A DNA stretch of 5,409 nt from Flavobacteriales bacterium UBA5869 (lineage in GTDB: Bacteria > Bacteroidota > Bacteroidia > Flavobacteriales_D > Crocinitomicaceae), in contig DJFP01000312.1 of assembly GCA_002432565.1 (NCBI GenBank), positions 1,422 to 6,830 of the forward strand, given 5' to 3'. The stretch's first letter is position 1. Every line of letters begins with the position of its first letter. Position numbers and translations under genes: made by a program. Under the pieces are notes generated by a model that did not search any database, was not told where the DNA came from, and saw only the letters and a program-made list of their open reading frames with translations. Positions 1 to 5,110 of the stretch are shown here, one piece after another.

Positions 1-303
1 GATTACTCGGAAGGGGTGGAACTTCCTGTGCCAACAAAAGATGAAAAATTAGGTCAGCAGATCGTTGACCGGATTTTAGCCATGTTGATTAACGAGGCTT
101 ATGACGCTCTATTCCTGAATGTAGCCAGCAGAGAAGATATCGATACCGCCATGACCAAAGGAGTGAATTATCCGAAGGGATTATTGGCCTGGTCGGAAGA
201 GATTGGTTTGAAAACTGTTTTGAAACGGTTGGAAGATCTGTTCCTGGAATACGGTGAAGATAGATACAGACCGAATCCTTTGTTGAAGAGATTAGCAAAA
301 TAA
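1..303 (+). CDS. 3-hydroxyacyl-CoA dehydrogenase, PaaH-type, C-terminal fragment (5' end outside window)
   Basis: The frame is open from base 1 and ends at the TAA at 301-303, giving 100 residues. The GTG at 16 is an internal valine, not a start, because the family-like residues DYSEG precede it. The fragment matches the C-terminal helical domain of NAD-dependent 3-hydroxyacyl-CoA dehydrogenases: a helix containing RILAMLINEAYDAL, then AS-EDID-AM-KGVNYPKG, then W-EEIG and YGEDRYRPNPLL. The GVNYP and YGE-RYRP signatures resemble PaaH/PaaC, the phenylacetate-pathway enzyme, and related 3-hydroxybutyryl-CoA dehydrogenases. The family oxidises (3S)-hydroxyacyl-CoA to 3-ketoacyl-CoA in the cytoplasm. 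The Rossmann NAD-binding domain and catalytic His-Glu pair should lie upstream of the window. Family assignment is firm; whether the substrate belongs to phenylacetate breakdown, beta-oxidation or butanoyl metabolism cannot be told from this end. Confidence 0.9.
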   Translation, partial: DYSEGVELPVPTKDEKLGQQIVDRILAMLINEAYDALFLNVASREDIDTAMTKGVNYPKGLLAWSEEIGLKTVLKRLEDLFLEYGEDRYRPNPLLKRLAK

Positions 304-352
304 AAATAAGCAGGGGCGGTCCGCCGCGGCGGATTACGCCCCTGCTTATTTT
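303..352. terminator. Bidirectional intrinsic terminator between convergent genes
   Basis: A perfect 16 bp inverted repeat pairs AAAATAAGCAGGGGCG (303-318) with its complement at 337-352. The stem is GC-rich near the loop and A/T-rich at the base, so either strand yields a hairpin followed by a U-rich tail. The left arm begins on the last base of the upstream gene's TAA and the right arm includes the first two bases of osmC's stop on the other strand. It can therefore end both transcripts. The 18-base loop holds a second palindrome at 320-333. Confidence 0.92.
320..333. repeat. 14 bp GC-rich perfect palindrome nested in the terminator loop
   Basis: TCCGCCGCGGCGGA reads the same on both strands. 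In RNA it could form a 5 bp stem (320-324 with 329-333) capped by CGCG, stacked above the main terminator stem. It is strikingly GC-rich against the AT-rich surroundings, so it may be a small palindromic element inserted into a pre-existing terminator loop, or part of a family of such terminators. That origin is inference. Confidence 0.75.
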
Positions 353-761
353 AGATCAATTCTGCTTCCAAAGTAATTTCGAAATTAAATGCCCCGCTTA
401 CCGGACAAGTTTGTTCTGCGTTTTTAGCGATCTTTTGGAATTCCTCATTGGAGATTCCGGGAACTTTAGCCGTTAGTTTCAATGCCGAAAGTGTGATTTT
501 TCCATTATCCAATGAAATACTGGAACTTGTTTTCAATTCCTCGGGATTGTAACCGGCTTCCGTAAGATCTAAACTCAGTTTCATCGTAAAACAACCAGCG
601 TGTGCTGCTGCTAATAATTCCTCCGGGTTTGTACCCACACCTTCTGCAAAACGTGAATTGAACGAATACTGTGTTTTATCTAATGTGGTACTTTGAGTGG
701 TCAAATGTCCTTTTCCTTCTTTAATTGTTCCGTTCCAAACGGCTTCTGCTCTTCTTTTCAT
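351..761 (-). CDS. osmC: OsmC family organic hydroperoxide reductase (peroxiredoxin)
   Basis: This 136-residue protein resembles OsmC of enterobacteria (about 143 residues) along its whole length. OsmC is a homodimeric cytoplasmic thiol peroxidase that reduces organic hydroperoxides and is tied to osmotic and oxidative stress. Visible features are the N-terminal A-W-G-I--GKG strand region, the NSRF block with Arg37, the GTNPEELLAAAHAGCF motif with peroxidatic Cys57 and Glu48, and the CPVSGAF motif with resolving Cys119. Both cysteines and the conserved Arg and Glu are present, so it should be active. The frame stays open 13 codons further upstream, but those residues do not resemble the family and would overlap the predicted promoter at 798-805. 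The ATG at 761 places the protein at family length. No Shine-Dalgarno is visible, as is usual in Bacteroidota. The gene converges on the dehydrogenase and lies 84 bp downstream of the AraC-type regulator on the same strand. OsmC is preferred over Ohr by motif wording; annotation as a generic OsmC family protein would also be reasonable. Confidence 0.93.
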   Translation of the reverse strand: MKRRAEAVWNGTIKEGKGHLTTQSTTLDKTQYSFNSRFAEGVGTNPEELLAAAHAGCFTMKLSLDLTEAGYNPEELKTSSSISLDNGKITLSALKLTAKVPGISNEEFQKIAKNAEQTCPVSGAFNFEITLEAELI

Positions 762-797
762 GGTATTTCGTTTTTTGTAATTAATTATTTGATGGAA

Positions 798-828
798 CAA
801 AATTAGAACGGAAGTGATTCTTGAAAAA
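798..828 (-). promoter_or_regulatory. Predicted osmC promoter, Bacteroidota type
   Basis: On the minus strand TAATTTTG (798-805) matches the Bacteroidota -7 element TAnnTTTG exactly. A T-rich TTTTTC (823-828) lies 17 bp upstream in the -33 position, but it lacks the TTG core. The predicted start site falls about 30 nt before the osmC ATG. The -7 match is direct; the -33 assignment is weak. Confidence 0.5.
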
Positions 829-845
829 GAGACTTTTGGCAGATT

Positions 846-1718
846 TTAGTGTACTTTTTTCCCTTCATTGAATAATTTTCTAAAAACAACCGGGCTATCT
901 CCCACCTTTCCGGTAAATAACCGGTTGAAATAAGCCGGATCTTCATATCCTAACTCGTATGCAATTTCCTTTACCGACCAATCCGTGAAGCATAGAAGTC
1001 GTTTCGCTTCCAGTAAGATACGGTTTTTTATGATTTCATTCGGCTGTAATAGGTTTAAGCGGTTGAATTTATTGGAAAGCGTTTTGGCTGTTAATCCTAA
1101 AATTTCAGCATAATCAGACACAGCATGCCATTTTTTGAAATGGATCTCAACCAGCCGGTTGAAATTCCGGTAAAATTCGACTTCTGCAGGTACTTCGGAA
1201 ACCTTATCGGGAAGCTGTTGTTCTTTCCAAAGTCGTGTTGCCCGAATGATAATCTGCTTTAAAAGTATCCGGACCATTTCCTCCATGGAAGAATCTTTCA
1301 GAAGCAATTCTTTTGCGATTTCGGAGAACAAGTTCTGAATAATTAAATACGCTTCGTGAGAGAGTTCTGTAGCCTGGGATTGTCCTGCATTTTGAAAAAG
1401 CAAGCCATCACAAGCAACTTCCGCATCGTGGATTTGGATGCAGTAGAAATCACGATTGTAATTCAGTGCTGTAATATTTTCGCCTTTTAGTATCTGGATC
1501 CGCTGATAACCGCAAAAGAATAGGGTAGGTTTACTGGTTATGAAATCGTTGAAATCAATACGCAAATGCCCACCGGTGGGAATAAACAGAATACTGATAT
1601 CCTTCTTGAAAGGATGTTTATTAAAAAAGTCGCGCTGTCCCTTCGAATGAACATGCATCCATTCAAAGGATTTGTAATTTGATTCGAATTTCAGGATGTT
1701 TTCGGTTCTGCCGGCCAT
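846..1718 (-). CDS. AraC-family transcriptional regulator
   Basis: This 290-residue protein has the two-domain layout of AraC/XylS regulators. The N-terminal part (about 1-150) has the beta-rich pattern of a cupin-like sensor domain, including a stretch around ISILFIPTGGHLRIDF, and is followed by a helical linker. The C-terminal part carries both helix-turn-helix units: the first around AVSDYAEILGLTAKTLSNKF (about 199-218) and the second around SVKEIAYELGYEDPAYFNRL (about 248-267), ending with the P--FRK family tail. It should bind DNA in the cytoplasm; the ligand and targets are unknown. The ATG at 1718 is chosen because it overlaps the stop of the preceding membrane-protein gene as TAATG, a standard arrangement for translational coupling. 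A GTG three codons upstream is the alternative. It is the last gene of the sigma-TPR-AraC unit, with osmC next downstream on the same strand, so osmC is a plausible but unproven target. Confidence 0.9.
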   Translation of the reverse strand: MAGRTENILKFESNYKSFEWMHVHSKGQRDFFNKHPFKKDISILFIPTGGHLRIDFNDFITSKPTLFFCGYQRIQILKGENITALNYNRDFYCIQIHDAEVACDGLLFQNAGQSQATELSHEAYLIIQNLFSEIAKELLLKDSSMEEMVRILLKQIIIRATRLWKEQQLPDKVSEVPAEVEFYRNFNRLVEIHFKKWHAVSDYAEILGLTAKTLSNKFNRLNLLQPNEIIKNRILLEAKRLLCFTDWSVKEIAYELGYEDPAYFNRLFTGKVGDSPVVFRKLFNEGKKVH

Positions 1719-2764
1719 TATTTCCACGATTTCAATACTTTTTCCGCTTGTTTGGAGTAAAATCCTTTTTGATTCCTGATCTTGATAAACAACTCTTTTG
1801 CGCTGTTTTTATCTCCATTTGCCAGGCGGCTTTCGGCTAAATACCACTCTGCTTCGTCATTGAAATTGGAAAACTCCAACTGGAGGCATGCTGAAAAGTT
1901 TACACAAGCATCTTCGTATTGTCCCAAATTGTAGTAACACCATCCGGCATAAAACCTTGCATTCACATCATCCGGATAATTCTTTAGGATTTCATTGAAC
2001 CTGGAAAGAGCTTGCTTCCATTTCCCCCGATTGGTATAATTCAGTGATTTGTCCAGGTAATCCATATATGGAACATTCACAGTCTTTACTTGCGGTTCCT
2101 CCGGAACAATATCGTCTTTGTCTTTCCGGTCGGCAGGAATTCCAGTTAGAATGATTTGTTCGATCTGAACGCTTGGTTTCATTCTGTATTGAGAATAGTC
2201 GATCGCTTTCAAATCCTGCAGGTAAATCTCTTTTGCAATTTTTTGCTTCGAAACTGTAACAGGTTTTTGTTCGATCACCGGAGGAAGTGGTTCCAAAACC
2301 AATTGGGGGAAAGGAATATCGATCAATTCTTCCTTTTTGTTTTCAGGCGGAAGGTTCTTGATTTCATTTTGGGACATTTTGATCTCTTTAACGGTGATCT
2401 GGTCCTTTTGCGGAATTGCTTCCAATGTGTCAATTTCTTCCGGAATATGAATGTCAGTATTTTCTACTTTTACTAAAACCTGTTTTTTCTCAGAATCGGT
2501 TTCGGACGGACTTTGAAGTAGTATAAATGCCAGGATTCCGAGGCCCAAAATGGATATGCCTAATATATAAGGAGCGAAATTCACTTTCGGGAACTTCATT
2601 TTCTGATCCAGCTGTTTCATTTTCGAAAAAGGGATACCTGATTGCTGCCATCCTTCAAGAGCATCACGGTCAAAGTCATTTAAGTGCTCTTTCGCATCTT
2701 CTTTCGAGAAGTTTTGAAGGAGTTTCTCAAATTTATTTCGGGATATGTGATCTTTATTCTTCAT
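1718..2764 (-). CDS. Single-pass membrane TPR protein with anti-sigma-like N terminus
   Basis: This 348-residue protein has four visible parts. Residues 1-62 are cytoplasmic and contain FDRDALEGW (31-39), resembling the short D-F---A-EG- motif seen at the N terminus of many Bacteroidota membrane proteins encoded beside ECF sigma factors. Residues 63-83 form one hydrophobic transmembrane helix. Residues 84 to about 230 are a low-complexity Lys/Glu/Pro-rich periplasmic linker with a proline-dense patch near 150-168, like a TonB spacer but with no TonB C-terminal domain. Residues 231-348 contain about three TPR-like helical pairs, including GKWKQALSRFNEILKNYPDD and a following AGWCYYNLGQYEDA block. 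The start overlaps the sigma factor's end by 11 nt and its stop overlaps the AraC gene as TAATG. The position suggests that it tethers or regulates the sigma factor in response to envelope signals through TPR contacts. The architecture is seen directly; the anti-sigma role is inference. Confidence 0.82.
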   Translation of the reverse strand: MKNKDHISRNKFEKLLQNFSKEDAKEHLNDFDRDALEGWQQSGIPFSKMKQLDQKMKFPKVNFAPYILGISILGLGILAFILLQSPSETDSEKKQVLVKVENTDIHIPEEIDTLEAIPQKDQITVKEIKMSQNEIKNLPPENKKEELIDIPFPQLVLEPLPPVIEQKPVTVSKQKIAKEIYLQDLKAIDYSQYRMKPSVQIEQIILTGIPADRKDKDDIVPEEPQVKTVNVPYMDYLDKSLNYTNRGKWKQALSRFNEILKNYPDDVNARFYAGWCYYNLGQYEDACVNFSACLQLEFSNFNDEAEWYLAESRLANGDKNSAKELFIKIRNQKGFYSKQAEKVLKSWK

Positions 2765-3326
2765 GATTTTCCATCCAGATTTTTAAATTTCTTTTTCCAT
2801 TTTGAATTGAACTCTTCACCGTATTAAGTGGAATGTTCAATTCATCGCTAATTTCCTGGTAACTTTTATCCTTTAAGTAGAATAATTCAATGCAGATCCG
2901 CTGTTCGTGTTTCAAATGCTGAATAGCTTTCTCGAGTTGTGCCAACTTCAGTTCGCGTTCATTCAGTTCTTCTGTTTCATGAGTTTCAGCCTGAAGCAGG
3001 TTTTCATGAATAGGGGTTTGATGTGTTTTTTGTTTGCGAAGATAGATCAGGCATTCGTTTTTAGTAACCTGGTAGAGCCAGGATTTGAAATGCTGTATCG
3101 TATGTTTCTCAATTTTCTGGTTCAATTCCCCGAAAATTTTCATCGTTGTGTCTTCCGCATCTTCATAACGTTTTAAGTACTTCATGCAGGTACCCAATAC
3201 CAAATGAGCATATCGTTCATATAATAAAGGTATGGTAAATACATTTTCTTCCTGTTTATAAAGCTGTATTAGCTCCAGATCCGACAGATTACTGTACCTT
3301 TTATGTCTGCGTTGAAACAACATCAT
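2754..3326 (-). CDS. RNA polymerase sigma factor, sigma-70 family (ECF type)
   Basis: With the start at 3326 this is a 190-residue protein of normal ECF length. Region 2 spans about residues 16-98 and includes DLELIQLYK, the YEDAEDTTMKIF block (core-binding and -10 recognition area, normally DAEDLTQEVF) and SWLYQVTKNECLIYLRK. A charged linker of about 30 residues follows. Region 4 (about 131-183) has the -35-binding helix-turn-helix in SYQEISDELNIPLNTVKSSI. There is no region 1 or 3, as expected for ECF factors. In-frame ATGs occur at 3359, 3341, 3326 and 3323. The residues added by the first two (ELFYFMHLYV) are not family-like, and 3326/3323 leave a more usual leader, but the longer 201-residue form cannot be excluded. 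Its last 11 nt overlap the membrane TPR gene, which probably encodes its regulator. It diverges from pfkA. Target promoters are unknown. Confidence 0.88.
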   Translation of the reverse strand: MMLFQRRHKRYSNLSDLELIQLYKQEENVFTIPLLYERYAHLVLGTCMKYLKRYEDAEDTTMKIFGELNQKIEKHTIQHFKSWLYQVTKNECLIYLRKQKTHQTPIHENLLQAETHETEELNERELKLAQLEKAIQHLKHEQRICIELFYLKDKSYQEISDELNIPLNTVKSSIQNGKRNLKIWMENHEE

Positions 3327-3408
3327 GACATAGAGATGCATGAAATAGAATAATTCCATAAACTAGTTATACTATATATAAAAGTAAGCACTTAAATTTA
3401 TACCTGTT
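3327..3408. promoter_or_regulatory. Divergent intergenic region between the sigma factor gene and pfkA
   Basis: This short A/T-rich gap must hold the start signals of both genes unless pfkA is driven from inside the sigma gene. On the minus strand TACTTTTA (3379-3386) matches TAnnTTTG at all but the last base, but no TTG sits at the right distance. The 8 bp palindrome TAAATTTA (3393-3400) is a one-mismatch -7 candidate on both strands, but on the plus strand it lies only 8 nt before the pfkA ATG, giving a nearly leaderless transcript. No confident promoter can be assigned to either gene. Confidence 0.3.
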
Positions 3409-4392
3409 ATGAGTAAACTGAAAAGAATTGGAGTTTTGACATCCGGGGGTGATTCACCAGGGATGAATGCATGTATTCGTGCAGTTGTTAAAGCCGGGAT
3501 CGGGAAAGGTATCAAAGTATTCGGAATTGAAGACGGGTATAAAGGAATGATTGAAGATCGTATTCGTCAGTTGACTTATAGGGATGTCAATAATATTATT
3601 CATTTGGGAGGTACAATTCTCGGAACAGCCCGAAGTGAAGCGTTTAAAACTCTTGAAGGAAGAACACAAGCAGTTGCCAACTTAAAGAAACACCAAATAG
3701 ATGGATTGATTTTAATTGGTGGCGACGGGACCTACGCTGGAGGAATGGCCCTGACAAGGGAATTCGATATTCCTGTTATTGGATTGCCCGGAACAATAGA
3801 TAATGATATACATGGTACAGACTTTACGATTGGATATGATACCTGTTTGAACACAGTTGTTGAGGCCGTAGATAAAATACGTGATACTGCTTCAAGCCAT
3901 CACCGGGTGTTTTTCGTAGAAGTAATGGGAAGAGCTTCGGGGTATATAGCCTTGAATAGTGCAATAGCCAGCGGGGCAGAATCTGTACTTATTCCGGAAA
4001 CTCTTACCGAAATTAGTTTGCTTGCCCAGGAGATAAAGAACCAAAACAAGGGAATCCGGAGCTCTATTATTATAGTAGCGGAAGGTGATGAAGAAGGCGG
4101 TGCAAGAGAAATCATGGGAAAAGTGAAACCTTTTTTGGAAGGATATGAATTGAGATATTCTGTTTTGGGACATATTCAACGAGGCGGGAGCCCCTCAGCA
4201 TTTGACAGAATCCTTGCAACAAGGATGGGGGTGAAGGCTGTTGACTTACTTATTGAAGGCAAAAAATCGATTATGATAGGTCAAATCGGTAGAGATTTGG
4301 TGTTTCAAGATATTTTAGAGGGTACAACAGGTAACGTTTCTACTGATGATTCAGGGATAGAATTGCTCAAATCCCTGCTTACGAAAGAATAA
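3409..4392 (+). CDS. pfkA: ATP-dependent 6-phosphofructokinase
   Basis: This complete 327-residue protein is close to the 320 residues usual for bacterial PfkA. It phosphorylates fructose 6-phosphate to fructose 1,6-bisphosphate, the committed step of glycolysis, as a cytoplasmic homotetramer. Visible motifs in order are GGDSPGMNA (13-21, nucleotide binding), GGDGT (104-108), PGTIDND (127-133, with catalytic base Asp131), MGRASGYIA (173-181, substrate binding), AEGDEEGG (224-231, with Glu225) and GHIQRGGSPSAFDR (254-267). ATP rather than pyrophosphate use follows from the Gly in GGDGT and the Gly in PGTIDND; PPi-dependent enzymes carry Asp and Lys at these places. The ATG at 3409 gives the family N terminus MSKLKRIGVLTSGGD. 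No Shine-Dalgarno is visible. The gene diverges from the sigma factor and points toward the rRNA operon, with no clear terminator behind it. Confidence 0.97.
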   Translation: MSKLKRIGVLTSGGDSPGMNACIRAVVKAGIGKGIKVFGIEDGYKGMIEDRIRQLTYRDVNNIIHLGGTILGTARSEAFKTLEGRTQAVANLKKHQIDGLILIGGDGTYAGGMALTREFDIPVIGLPGTIDNDIHGTDFTIGYDTCLNTVVEAVDKIRDTASSHHRVFFVEVMGRASGYIALNSAIASGAESVLIPETLTEISLLAQEIKNQNKGIRSSIIIVAEGDEEGGAREIMGKVKPFLEGYELRYSVLGHIQRGGSPSAFDRILATRMGVKAVDLLIEGKKSIMIGQIGRDLVFQDILEGTTGNVSTDDSGIELLKSLLTKE

Positions 4393-4492
4393 AATCAAAA
4401 AAGATTAAAAAAAGTTTTACGTATAAATAATATGTTATCAATGCTTTAAGAAGTTTGGCTGATTTTTTTCAAAAAATAAAAGTTGAAAACCC
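4393..4492. other. A/T-rich spacer between pfkA and the rRNA promoter array
   Basis: No gene is seen here. Just after the pfkA stop lies a weak 4 bp hairpin (AATC 4393-4396, GATT 4403-4406) in A-rich sequence, and a T-run at 4463-4469 is not preceded by a stable stem. Neither makes a convincing terminator. The A-tracts at about 4470-4480 just before the first rRNA promoter could act as an UP-element-like region. Confidence 0.5.
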
Positions 4493-4522
4493 TTGCAGAA
4501 GTAAAATAAGTGGGTACCTTTG
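4493..4522 (+). promoter_or_regulatory. rRNA operon promoter P1
   Basis: The -33 TTG (4493-4495) is followed after 19 bp by TACCTTTG (4515-4522), an exact match to the Bacteroidota -7 element TAnnTTTG. A C-rich discriminator (CCACCGC) follows. Transcription should begin about 4-6 nt after the -7 element and run into the 16S gene. Confidence 0.85.
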
Positions 4523-4594
4523 CCACCGCTTAGAACGATAAGCACACCGGAAACGGAGGGATTTGAAAAGAGAAAAAATATTTTTTTTAGAAAG

Positions 4595-4637
4595 GCTTGC
4601 CAGAATAAAAAAGATGCTTACTTTTGCACCCCGCTTA
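4595..4637 (+). repeat. Promoter direct repeat, copy A (contains P2)
   Basis: These 43 bp match 4709-4751 with a single C/T difference inside the -7 element (4622 versus 4736). The repeat covers the -33, spacer, -7 and discriminator, so it is a whole promoter cassette. Looser similarity continues upstream (T-run then A-run), and a TTTGAAAAGAG-like string lies between copies, which suggests the original duplication unit was about 105-120 bp. Confidence 0.9.
4597..4626 (+). promoter_or_regulatory. rRNA operon promoter P2
   Basis: TTG at 4597-4599, a 19 bp spacer, then TACTTTTG at 4619-4626 (exact TAnnTTTG). An A/T tract (4573-4588) lies just upstream and a C-rich discriminator (CACCCCGC) downstream. 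This copy is the direct repeat partner of P3, differing by one base over 43 bp. Confidence 0.88.
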
Positions 4638-4708
4638 GAACGCTAAGGGGTTTAAGACTGAGAGTTGAAAGTTTGAAAAGAGGCATCGAAAAAAAAAGTT
4701 TTAAAAAA

Positions 4709-4751
4709 GCTTGCCAGAATAAAAAAGATGCTTACCTTTGCACCCCGCTTA
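4709..4751 (+). repeat. Promoter direct repeat, copy B (contains P3)
   Basis: This is the second copy of the 43 bp promoter cassette, 114 bp downstream of the first. Downstream of the repeat the copies diverge (GAACG after copy A, ACAACGG after copy B). Confidence 0.9.
4711..4740 (+). promoter_or_regulatory. rRNA operon promoter P3
   Basis: TTG at 4711-4713, a 19 bp spacer, then TACCTTTG at 4733-4740 (exact TAnnTTTG). An A/T tract (about 4689-4708) precedes it and the same C-rich discriminator CACCCCGC as in P2 follows. Confidence 0.88.
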
Positions 4752-4831
4752 ACAACGGAAAGCCAGCAAGAGAGCGGTTGACAATTGAAATAAGAGTTTG
4801 AAAAAAGTTTAAAAAATATTTTCACAAACAC

Positions 4832-4861
4832 TTGTTAAAAAGAAAAACTTGCTTACCTTTG
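4832..4861 (+). promoter_or_regulatory. rRNA operon promoter P4 (closest to 16S)
   Basis: TTG at 4832-4834, a 19 bp spacer, then TACCTTTG at 4854-4861 (exact TAnnTTTG). A/T tracts at 4801-4822 precede it and a CAACCCCG discriminator follows. Its spacer differs from P2/P3, but the geometry is the same. A start near 4866 gives a leader of about 245 nt before mature 16S rRNA. Confidence 0.88.
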
Positions 4862-5110
4862 CAACCCCGAAACAAGAAAGAGTAGCACTCTTAATAAGCT
4901 TGGGAAACGAAATAAAAAGAGAGATGAACAACGGTTCACTCGGTAAATTGAAAAAGAGACTTTAAGTTATATAATACTAAAAAGTCTGACAGTTAAAAAA
5001 GAGAGAGACACTCTTCTTAACGACAAGAAAGTTCTTTGACAGATTAGGAAATAAGGAAACAGCGTAAACAAAAGAATTAAACGAGCACATCAACAAATTC
5101 AAAGTTTTTT
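4862..5110 (+). other. Transcribed leader of the rRNA operon
   Basis: This non-coding stretch runs from the last promoter to the predicted 16S 5' end. It holds small inverted repeats: AAGAGT / ACTCTT (4878-4883 with 4887-4892, 3 nt loop), AGACTTT / AAAGTCT (4957-4963 with 4981-4987, 17 nt loop) and AAGAG / CTCTT (4999-5003 with 5011-5015). The boxA-like site follows at 5030-5041. Part of the leader should pair with sequence beyond the 16S 3' end to form the processing stem, but that partner lies outside the window. Confidence 0.75.
5030..5041 (+). promoter_or_regulatory. boxA-like antitermination site in the rRNA leader
   Basis: AGTTCTTTGACA matches the E. coli rrn boxA TGCTCTTTAACA at 9 of 12 positions, including the CTTT core and terminal ACA. 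It lies about 70 nt before 16S, as expected for a NusB/S10-type antitermination signal that lets RNA polymerase cross the untranslated rRNA genes. Function is inferred from sequence and position. Confidence 0.65.

Noticed and set aside
762..800. N-terminal extension of OsmC by 13 residues (start at 800)
   Set aside because: The added residues are not family-like and the extension would overlap the predicted -7 element at 798-805.
2156..2476. 106-codon open frame on the plus strand opposite the membrane TPR gene
   Set aside because: It is rich in Phe, Leu and Arg from antisense reading of the Lys/Glu-rich linker, and has no recognisable domain; the minus-strand gene explains the region.
3409..4392. 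Pyrophosphate-dependent phosphofructokinase
   Set aside because: The diagnostic positions are Gly in GGDGT and Gly in PGTIDND; PPi enzymes have Asp and Lys there.
4520..4801. Open frame of 93 codons on the plus strand across the promoter array, with an apparent internal peptide repeat (ACQNKKDAY-CTPL)
   Set aside because: The peptide repeat is only the translation of the duplicated promoter cassette. The frame covers three exact -7 elements and A-tracts, has low-complexity Lys-rich content, and shows no family resemblance.
4595..4861. CRISPR-like or other repeat array
   Set aside because: Only two copies are near-identical, the units carry promoter elements, and the intervals (104-121 bp) and low-complexity content do not fit CRISPR spacers.
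4948..4975. E. coli-like sigma-70 promoter TTGAAA-16 bp-TATAAT in the rRNA leader
   Set aside because: The primary sigma factor of Bacteroidota uses TTG / TAnnTTTG instead, and four such promoters lie just upstream. In A/T-rich sequence this match is likely chance, although start-site mapping would settle it.
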